From Pseudopyrenochaeta lycopersici (taxonomy: Eukaryota > Ascomycota > Dothideomycetes > Pleosporales > Pseudopyrenochaetaceae): 64,000 bases of DNA. Numbering within the stretch: position 1 is the first letter of the stretch; each line of letters starts with the position of its first letter. Positions 55,194 to 64,000 of this stretch are shown piece after piece. The stretch covers positions 372,001 through 436,000 of the forward strand of contig NHZP01000040.1 in NCBI GenBank assembly GCA_003313425.1, given 5' to 3'. The position numbers and the translations under genes were made by a program. The notes beneath the pieces were generated by a model. It searched no databases, had not been told where the DNA came from, and saw only the letters and a list, made by a program, of their open reading frames with translations.

Positions 55194-55950
55194 TGTGGAG
55201 TTAACAAGGTGGTTCGGCACAATCCCGCAGTTCTGGTGTTGTGAATGAGAGGTAACGTTGGAATCAAACGTGCGTGAGTAACAGGAGCAGCCCTGCCTGT
55301 GCAGTCTGCCAGAAACGAAGGTAAGTATGGAGCCTGATTAAAAGTAATAAACAAAATGGTCTGAAATCTCATTGAATTGACGTAGCTAATGCACTAGCTA
55401 CTTCGCAAAATCTCAGTTTTGAAGTGAATTCTCGTGGTGTGTGGTGCATGGTGCATCACGTTTGGTGCATGACGTTGAGATCTCTCGCATCTCCAAGTCT
55501 TATCATCAAATCTCGCTGACAAAGGAAACCCATTATTACCTGATTGCCTAGGTACCCTGTGCAACGGCACAAACCTCCCCTACTTTGAGCTTAGTCCTAT
55601 TGAGCTTATAACTCCTACTTATCGTTCCTTCTCCTCGCAAGTAGAACTACCAGCAGGAGGAGAAGAGAACTGGGAAAAGGAAAGAAAGAAAGAAAGAAAG
55701 AAAGAAATTATTGCCCTACGAACAAAGGGAAGGCAGCATAGGCTGCATTTCTGTAAGAGGAGCAGTCCTCGTAATTATGTAGGTTCCTTTATGAACTCCC
55801 GCACTTTATCGTTAAATCTCCTAAAGACAGTAGGAAAAACAAAAGAAAATGCGCCTTAACCTCACTGTTGAAGACGCTAGCAAGTATGCCATCGTCCTAG
55901 TATCCCTTAAACGACCTGGAGGCACTCAGCTAATCAGAGTCTGTTAAGCC
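55194..55950. other. 3' region between the inverted copies, with a (GAAA)n tract
   Basis: Un-RIPped DNA that probably includes the 3' untranslated part of the minus-strand frame. A GAAA microsatellite of about seven units lies at 55,679-55,707 and a GGTGCAT-rich patch at 55,440-55,470. A purine tract in the minus strand (AGTAGGGGAGG, near 55,580) followed by TTTGTGCCG could mark an LTR start, but no second LTR is seen. Confidence 0.4.
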
Positions 55951-58900
55951 TTACTTCTTCTTCTTAATCTCCTTAATCCTCTTGCTACGACGAGGAGTCT
56001 GCGACGGTGCATGCAGATTTGACGCGCTCATGTCAGGTTGCGCTTGCCCAGGACGAGAAGGCGCAGGAGGAGGTCCCATAGGTGACTGACCAGGCGAATA
56101 CTGACCTAGCGCCTGTTGCTGCGATGACGACCTTCGTGAACCAGCATGAGTTGAAGTCTGTGGAGACTCAGTTGCGCTTCGGATGGACAGGCGCCTCGGT
56201 TTCTCTTTCCTGTCCAGCATCCTAGCAGCCTTGCTATCAGGATTATTAGAAAGCTCCTTAAGAACCTTGTCTAGGGCAGTGCGTTGTTCAACCTGCCTAT
56301 CGTGCTTCCACTACTTAGCTTCCTGAGCTGGATTTATACCTTTATTTGAGAAGAACGACCTATTAGGTACGCCGATGTCTTTGTCTTCCCTAAAAGCAAG
56401 CTTCTCATAATGCTGGCAGACAACCTAATGCTCTTTAATTATCTTTACCGTAGCCTTCCTAGTATCCTTGATAAATTGACGGATTAAACTAGGGTTAGGC
56501 TGATCCGTGAACAAGTTAGTCAGTTCCTCTAAAACTAGCAGAGAATCCCATCTTAGCTGGCAGTTTACAGCCTTAGCAATGTTTAACGAGTACACTGGTG
56601 TAATATCTCTAGGAAAGGCCCACTTGACGCCGCCATAGTGATTTGAGTGTCCAGACGGTGACTTTGGCGCGGCAGTCAAGCTTTGAAAGGCAGCAGCGAG
56701 CTCTTGATAGGAGCCCATCTCAGGAATCTCCATCGTAGTCATGTCCTCTTCCACCTTGACAAACTAAGGCAAGATAGTTCGTCGTTGCTTAGTTGCAGGC
56801 CTAGTAGATCCATGAGGCAGCCTAGGATCAGAGATGCGGACGTGACCAGCCTTGCAAGGCTGACTGAACCATTCAACGTCAGGGAATTTCGCACTGCAAC
56901 TCTCTGGCCAGTCCCTCTTATCGTCCTATCCCTTAATGTAACTAGTGGAGTTCTTAAGTCCTGAGTTTTCTCGCCAGTTCTGGTACTTGTGGATGATATT
57001 ATAAAAGCCACGTAGTATCTGCGTGCAGTTGTCTTTGTCTTCATCGTTAAAAGAGACGCTTCCTTGGATAATGTCCACGCCTCTGCCTGAGTATACAGCC
57101 TCAGAGATGTTTAAGTTAACGTAACGGAAGTAAGTCCTATCCCCAGGCTTGGTGTATTTCGTGTAGTAAGGGTAGGAAATTAGGTTAGGCTCTTTTCGCA
57201 AGACTGCGTACAGTAGCCAGTATTTAACGTCACCTCGCACAAGCTGCTGTATCAACGAATAATACATTACCCGACACCAGCTAAGGTTGCTTTTACTATC
57301 AATTAGCCGCGTGTGGTAGAGGTACATGTCAAAACTTTGATCAAGGATTGAGACTAGCTCAGGATCCTCAAAAATCCAGCTGAAGGCGTCGTAGGTAATG
57401 CTGCCGTATTCCTTGAATGCTTTAACATATACTCCCTAATCAAGAGCCTTAGCAACTTCGTCCCAGTTAATTTGGACTTGAACTTTTGCCGGGCGATAAC
57501 GATAGCTCTTCAGGTCTTGATGCGTATAGTCTCCTCGAAACGGGGCTGAGAACAGAACTTGAGTTACTGGGTCCGATTGAAGCTGACCCTATCGATCCTG
57601 ACGATGGTATAGTATCTTGAGCAGCTAAACTGTGTTTGAAATGCTGAGGCTTTGAGTAAGCAGGCCCATCTTGCCAGCCACGTAACAGTAATGTTGCCAG
57701 CACACCCTGCGATGGTCGAATACCTGACTACCCTGCCTATCCTTGAGAGTGCTGAAATTCACACACTCTCGATACCAGGTATCAATCAGCTGGACGCGCT
57801 CACCATCATTCAACTTCCTAGACGTGAGCGACGCGGTCATCTTGACTAGAGCAGACTGTTTGTTTATACAGTTGCATCCCTTGCGCGATTTTACTGTGAT
57901 GCTGGTTTCAAGCGAGATGTCTTCTTTAATTGAGTCTCGAACGTTAATACTGTTGTTAAGTGTTGCTAGCAGCATTTCTGACTCTTCGCGTAACTGCCTT
58001 ACTGACTCTGAGTCTCTTACGCGAATCTTATTTGGAGTGAGAGGCTGCGTAGAGGGAAATCTCTAACGCCGCCTAAGACGGAATTTCTCTTAAAGGGCCT
58101 CTACTGCCTTAACTTGTTGTTGAGTGCGCCTGTTTCCTCTTAAACGTCGTTCTTCTGGCTGGATTTCTTGAATGCTTTCAGCTGTAACAGACAGCCTGTC
58201 TGTTTAAGGCTCGCCTAGCTTCTCTAGCTCATTCTGGATGTCGCTTCTAAATTCTTTGCTTATGCGTCGATAACTAAGACTAGAAGGCTTAATGACTTGC
58301 GTGCGCCCTCTAATGTTTGATGAAGTGGCTGGGCTTTAGCTTCTAGCACGTTTAGAGGCAGTTATTGCTAAGGCTGTCGTCTAGACGCCAGCCTCAGTCG
58401 CAGAATCGTTCTTGCTATCGCTAGCAGCAGGAAGAAGCAACTTAGTCTGCTTATGATACCTGAAATAATTCTCCCGCAGCTACTTAGGTGGAATAGGCAC
58501 ATTCAGAGGAAGCTTTGTCCCTGCATGTAATTACTTTCTATACTATTTAATTGCCTCTGTCTAGAATATCTAGTTAAGGTACCCTTGTCTAGAGCGCGTG
58601 TCTATATTGTTGGCTGTGATCTTGGAGGCAGGCATCTTGTGCTTGTTAACGATGCCGCGCAACTCGGCGTTGCTATCCTTATAATACTTCTTTATCTAAG
58701 CAGGCATGTTAGCTATCTGCTGACGTACTTCTTCCTAGTTAGTGATGTTAACAAATCTATCCTGCCTCCTCCTCGCAGATTATCGTTGATAGTAAAGAGC
58801 TGTGTTAAGGAAGGGAGCGAGGTTGTCCAGCGAAGTCCTGCGCAGTAACTATTGGACTGCTGTCACGCTAGAGTGCAAGTACACCACCTGAACGGAATAT

Positions 58901-59880
58901 GGAATGAGAACCTGCCTCAGTACATGCTGATGGTGTTCGTCCAGATAGGCAAACGCGCTCTTTGTCTCCTTTTTCCTCTTCTTCTTGTAAGTGTCTATGT
59001 CCTTAAGTATAGGATATTGCTGCTTAAAAGCAGCGATGCCTCCATACTGCGATATTAGGCTCGGTCTTCCTTTCAGAAATTCTCTAGTCGCGATAATAAG
59101 GGTTGAAGTCTTATTAAAGTAAGTCGCTAAGGCCACTATCTAATCATCTACTATACCCTTCTATTCAACAGGCGAGACTTGCAGCAAGCTTCGAACCTAA
59201 GTGTCTACTGTAATCCCTGCGTGCTAAGGGACTTTAACGTTACTATAACGCTTAAGCTCAGTTCCGTAGTCTTTAATAGCTTCTTTGCTAGTAAATCGCA
59301 TGATCTCTGTCGGCGCAGGCTTAATTATAGTTGTGGTTGGTTGAGGATTTGGGTTTAATAGTGGGAGTGGACGCTTCCCAGGCTGTTTGGGTGTCTGAGG
59401 CGGCTGTGACATCGCTTGAAGTTTGTACCTGACAGGCACTCGTGTGTCTACCTCAGAAAGTTTCAATAGATAGTGACAGGAAGCAAGAAAGAGAAACTCA
59501 GGCCCTGTAGGATCAACCACAGGCTCGAGATTTGGAGGGGGTTCGAGCGGCGGAGGGTATCTTTCCCTCCCCAACTTTACTTGAAAGCCCCGCTAAGGCT
59601 CGACGACGTAGTAAAAGGTAAAGTTGCTATTATTTTAACTCCTTCCTGTTGCCTGATTAGCTGGCATAGCGGGTCCTCTTAAGAGTTGGCCACTTAGGAA
59701 CGTTTCCTGAGCGGGTCTCATCTTACTGCCAAACGCAGCTATAAACTCACCTTCACACTTAAAAATATTAATCATCTTATCTTCCACCTCCTTCAATTGA
59801 TTCTGCATCTTCGAATTGTCGCTCCGTGATCTCGTGGTTGCGTTGCTGCTGTTGGCGCAGATATCAAGTTGTCCAGCCAA
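55951..59880 (-). pseudogene. 1,310-codon retroelement-associated frame with 2OG-Fe(II) dioxygenase-like domain
   Basis: A single register runs from 59,880 (start probably MQNQLKEVEDKM at 59,808) to the stop at 55,951. It is broken only by TAG/TAA codons at likely Trp or Gln positions, with no frameshift. Order: Pro-rich segment (PPPLEPPPNLEPV), an unrecognised region (FLKGRPSLISQYGGIAAFKQ), a cysteine pair (KGCNCINKQS), and a domain at about residues 820-1060. That domain has YPYYTKYTKPGDRTYFRYVN, IIQGSVSFNDEDKDNCTQIL and RISDPRLPHGSTRPATKQRR, resembling phytanoyl-CoA-type dioxygenases; the distal His and Arg are visible. YVN stands where the HxD iron ligands are expected (RIP could make it from HVD). 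The C-terminus is Ser/Pro-rich and ends KRIKEIKKKK. A gag-like role plus enzyme is possible but unproven. Confidence 0.6.
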
Positions 59881-60153
59881 TCAGATTTCAGCAGGTCTCG
59901 CTAAGCTCACCTGGCGATTGCTGATTGGCCAGATCCTTCAACACCCTGGTTTCTCCACCATTTTCGATCGCGCAACCAGGAGATCGACCTCCTAGCGGCT
60001 CTAAATGATATTTCGTTCAGTTTTAACTCATTTTTATGTGTCTGGGAGGTTGCGCTGCGTGTGTGTGATGCTGAATATGTAAAAATATGCGAAAATTTAA
60101 TAAAGGAAATACAGCCCCTCCCCTGCTTTAAGATAAAAGCCCGTCCCCTAGGC
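59881..60153 (-). other. Spacer with candidate polypurine tract and LTR start
   Basis: Minus strand, just after the pol stop: AAAGCAGGGGAGGGGC (a polypurine-like tract) is followed at 60,113 by TGTATTTCC, a plausible LTR start. If right, the Gypsy element ends here and the dioxygenase frame begins within or after this LTR. No CA end or duplicate LTR was found, so the border stays open. Confidence 0.4.
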
Positions 60154-63100
60154 TTAAGCAAGCTCATCTTCTGAGTCAGAACTAATTTCTAAATTAGGTA
60201 TTCGAACGTATTGTTGTCTCTTAGTCTCTGTTAAAGATCTTGGTATGATAATAGGATAGCTGCGCGCAGTTAGCTGTATCATATCTTCAGATGAATCCAA
60301 GTCTGTAGGAGGATTATTCTCTTTCTCTTGTGACTGAATCGCGTCTTGGTCAGGATTTTTAATAACTGTAAACTTATCATCTTAAGAGTTATTAGATTAA
60401 GCAGGCGGTGGTGAAAAGTCGGCTTCAGCATCCCACAACGAAGGATCCCATAGTTTTGCACGACCTTAATGCTCCTAAGCGACCTTGCTTTCATCTCGAG
60501 GTACCCACAGTTTAAGTCTCTATCCTAGGGTAGTGTTTCTAAATCGCGTGCTGTCAAGGTCCATAAGTTAATAGTTACCTTTATCCTAGTTAGCATGAAA
60601 GACTTTGTATAGTCCCAGCCATCTGCTCGTAAGCTTCTTGTCTCTTAACATGTTAATGTCTCTAGCTGAGTCCCACATCAGTACGAAGTTATCGTCTTTA
60701 ATTTCTTCTTAACGAATCTCCCTGTGATTGTCCCAATATTCCTTCTTTTCGCGTCGTAGGCGCTCAGTTCTTAACACTGCGTCCTTAAGAAATTGATCTC
60801 TCAAATCTAGCTGCATAGCTCGCACTGCCAATAACTGGCCTCTTAATGTTACTTGTCTGAATGGCAATGTCTGCCATATTAGAAGAGCAAGCTTAATCAG
60901 AAGTACTGGATTCTGACTAGTGACTAACTAATAAGGAGAATATCCAGTCTGACTCTAAGTAGAAATTCTGTCTGCCTACAATACCGTCGGAAGATTATTA
61001 ACCTAAGGTCCAGGAAGCTTTGCCAGTGCGTTGTATATTAGCTTGTGACCACCCTTAATTTTTCCCATAGCCTAAGGGTTATATGCTAATACCTAGATCC
61101 TCCTAATACGATAAATCTTAGTAAGGGCTTTGACTACCTTTCTAAAATCAGGCCCGCCGTCCACAGTAAGCGTCCTTGTCATGCTCCAGCAACACAAGAT
61201 TTCCTCATATAAAAACTTAGCGACAGTGGATGACTTGTTGTCAGCTATTGCTCGTGCCTCTGGCCATCTACTAAGGTATTCTCGTGCAATTATGATGAAT
61301 TTCTTTCCTTAATAATGCGGCATGTAAACAACGTCCATAGTAACTCGTTCCCATAACGCGTGACAGTAGGTATTCGTCAGCATCTCTTGCTTGCGACTTA
61401 ATGATCTTCGCTGGCACTGTTCGCATGATGCAATCGTGCGTCGCACCTCCTCATGCATCCTTTCCCACCAGTATCGTTGAGCAAGCATTGAATAGACGCC
61501 GTTCACTCCTCTGTGACCAATCTGTTAATGTACTTCCCATATAGCTGCAGTCTTAAGATCAGGATTATCCACAACTCGACAAATAGCTATATTCCTTATA
61601 GACTTCCGGAACAGATAGCCTTCTCGCACAAAGAAATTCATCGCCCTCTTTTTCCATGCTTAAAGTTGTGCCCTCGTGAGGCCTTCAGGCTTCTTAAATC
61701 TTGTTAAGAACTAAGTAATCGCTTCTAACTTGTCTGAGTATTACTTATTCAGTACCCTACTCGTCTTAGCAGGCGAGGTAAACTTAAGGTTAGCGACCAG
61801 GTTTTTAATAAAATCTTCGAGGTCGTCTTCAGTCTTGTCTGGCTGTTCCTATCCTTCTAGCTTCGGATAACGTGACAACGCATTAGTAACAACATTCTTC
61901 TTTCCAGGAATATGCTTAATGTTAAAGTCCTAGGTAAGGATAGCTGCGAGCCACCTGTTTTAGACTGACCTAGGAACGTTAGGCGATAATCTATTAAGTT
62001 AATAAATGAGCGTCTACGCGTCCGTTTTAATAGTAAAATGTTATCTATATAGCTAGGTTCTGAATTTCTTTAGCGCCTATAATACCGCCTTACACTCAAG
62101 CTTTATTAAGTGCCAGAGGCTCTTAGCTTTTAACCATATTGTACTTTCAAATCGACACGGATGTCTTTTTCCGTCTGCTCTAATCTGTTCAAGAGACGCG
62201 CCTGCGCCTTCTTTGCTCGCGTCTACTGCCATAAAAAGTATACCTCTATTCTTATAATTAGGACTCGCTAACGCTGGGGCTGAAGTAATGTATTGCTTTA
62301 AGGTACGCATAGCCTCTTATTGAGCCCCCTGCTATGTCTATTTAACGCCAGTCCTCATTAACTAGAACAGGGGCTTCGCGCGAATAGCAAAGCTAGGCAC
62401 CCATATCCTGTAGTAGACATAGATACCCATAAACGCCCTTACTTCTTTCACGTTTCTGCATTCTGGCTAATCCAGAATCTTAGCTACTTTCTGTCGATCT
62501 GGATATCTTCCTTGCGCAGTAACCTTATATCCAACTACCCCTAATCTGGAGACTCCCTAATAACACTTCTTACCTGAAATTGTAGCTCTAGCTCTTTCTA
62601 CGTCAGCCAGAGCCCTGTCTAGCTACTGAATGTGTTCCAACACATATCTTCTTACTCCAGGAAATACTTCTTCTCCTCCATAGTTAGTTTTAGGACCGCC
62701 AGCAGTAATATCGTCTATAAAAGGAATAGTATATAGCTAATAATCCTTTATAATCTTTATAACTACTTGCTAAAAGACCGCAACTGAGTTGGTCGCGCCT
62801 TGAACCATCGTACAGTATCGAAGCAAACCAACTGGCGTATGAAAGGCAGTCATGTCTCTGCTGTCTAGATGAAGTGTGATCTGGTCATATCCTGAGAATA
62901 GATCCATAAGAGACAGAATACGACATCTACTAAAACGCTCAGAGAATTCATCTGCTGTCGGAGGCAGATTAGCATCCCTAAGAGACACTGCGTTCATCTT
63001 AATTAACCTAAGTATCATCCGATAACTCTTATCCTTCTTTTTGACCAGAAACCATAAGTTTCTGTACTGACTAGCGCATCTTTCCAGTACCCCTCTATTG

Positions 63101-64000
63101 AGTCTGTCATTAAACATTGTAACTACCTCTTCCTCAACAGCTCGCGCTATTAGGAACGATTTTTCTTGCCAAGCTTTATGTTCAATAGTCCGTATCTTAT
63201 ATGGAGGACATACATCCTCAATAATTCGTCCTGTCTCAGAGAAAGTAAAAGCGATCGCGCCTTCTCTGTTCATTAACATTTCAATAAATAGCTGAACTTC
63301 CAATTTTGTTAACTCAGATCCAAACTTTTGTGAGGCTAGCCTTTCTGGTGTCAATCTTGTGCCCCGTAGGAATGCTGCATGTCTGCATTCAAAAAGGTGA
63401 TCAAAAGGCCCTATATTAGGAGGTCTCAGACTTTTTCTTAAGAGTTGCAGTTTAACAGCATGTCGCTTCCAATCCTCACGCCTAAACTCCTTAATATCTG
63501 ATGCCGCAGGAATATCCACAGGTCGCACCTTGTCAGCTACCCTCTTATGCAGGGTATTAACCTGACTGCCTGTGTACTTCCTTCTCTTTTCCCATTGCGC
63601 CTGACGGTTAAGTTCATACATAACTAAAAAAGACTCTAATTCTCGCACTGCTAAAGGATCCTCAGAGGCTCTAACTCTATAGCTTATTACTTGCTTTGCC
63701 TATTCTTTAAATCGCTGCTTATTATTAGTCGTAAAAATAGGTGAAAATTCGCTAAATCCAACAGAAGCTTTCACAAACTCAGCCTCCTGAATATACTTAA
63801 CCTGAGCATAAGATGAATAAGATTCTGAACTGAAACATCGTCCTAGGTATCTTCTACTCAAATCTAGACACTCCTCCCCAGAAAGGGTGTCTGCTACGTG
63901 TTTTCCTTATCTTCAGGAGTCGGTACATAGTTTCTTGGATGCAGCGGAGCAGGATCAGAGGCTATAAAGACGGCGTTCCTGTCTCTATTCTTAGAAATGA
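60154..64000 (-). pseudogene. Ty3/Gypsy pol (RT, RNase H, integrase), lightly RIPped, partial
   Basis: One register is maintained from beyond the right edge to TAA at 60,154, with in-frame TAG/TAA only at Trp/Gln-type positions. Reverse transcriptase: FLVKKKDKSYRMILRLIKMN, LSLMDLFSGYDQITLHLDSR and FIDDITAGG (YxDD box, near 62,720). RNase H-like part near 62,310-61,950 (GILFMAVDASKEGAGASLEQ; HIPGKKN). Integrase: H2C2 finger GHRGVNGVYSMLAQRYWWER ... CEQCQ near 61,520-61,400, core VTMDVVYMPHY and DGGPDF near 61,350-61,130. A C-terminal basic tail ends SSDSEDELA. The stretch open without any stop is 63,648-62,770. gag, protease and the 5' LTR lie outside the window. Confidence 0.88.

Noticed and set aside
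56739..57044. 101-codon minus-strand frame
   Set aside because: It is a different register from the 1,310-codon frame, which explains the region and shows the dioxygenase motifs.
60279..60494. 71-codon minus-strand frame at the pol 3' end
   Set aside because: It is out of register with pol, whose own frame runs through the same DNA to TAA at 60,154.

Overview
The window looks like chromosomal DNA of a filamentous ascomycete (Pezizomycotina, most likely Dothideomycetes/Pleosporales). Short introns of about 48-90 bp with GT...AG borders and CTAA-type branch sites interrupt the host genes. The gene families are fungal: a DUF3638/DUF3645 giant protein, a Pth11-like rhodopsin-domain protein, a CorA-like protein, a dynamin, an NLR-type TPR tail and an NmrA-like oxidoreductase. 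Large blocks are extremely TA-rich, and transposon reading frames there are interrupted by TAG/TAA where Trp (TGG) or Gln (CAA) belongs. That is the footprint of repeat-induced point mutation (RIP). The species cannot be named from the sequence alone.

Layout. 1-367: the 3' end of an NmrA-like gene. 625-19,000: a nested, RIP-degraded transposon block. It holds a foldback element, three Fot1/pogo-type DNA transposons, two Ty3/Gypsy chromovirus relics with their LTRs, two un-RIPped solo LTRs with perfect 5-bp target duplications, and a 474-bp hAT-type MITE with a perfect 8-bp duplication. 19,407-28,958 (minus): an intact five-exon DUF3638/DUF3645 gene of about 3,108 codons. 29,827-32,164: a Fot1-like transposon abutting a 214-bp MITE.

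32,500-47,000 is a gene island in which most genes are broken. It holds a truncated relic, a 644-codon protein with a degenerate RNase III-like domain, the TPR tail of an NLR-like gene (frameshifted), a dynamin (stop codon inside the P-loop, two frameshifts), a CorA-like gene (one nonsense codon), a two-ORF hypothetical locus and an intact five-exon rhodopsin-domain gene. 48,800-52,532: another Fot1-like element, a Gypsy LTR and a 1.33-kb palindromic element. 52,535-60,113: two inverted copies of a 1,310-codon frame with a 2-oxoglutarate/Fe(II) dioxygenase-like domain, one heavily and one lightly RIPped. 60,154-64,000 (minus): Ty3/Gypsy pol, running off the window.

Two observations stand out. 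(1) Every TA-inserting DNA element with a readable end, eight in total with unrelated end sequences, carries in its terminal repeat a short motif repeated at a 17-bp period. This suggests a common binding geometry for pogo/Fot1-type transposases. (2) A large retroelement-associated frame encodes a PhyH-like dioxygenase domain next to Gypsy pol. No tRNA, rRNA or CRISPR array was found.
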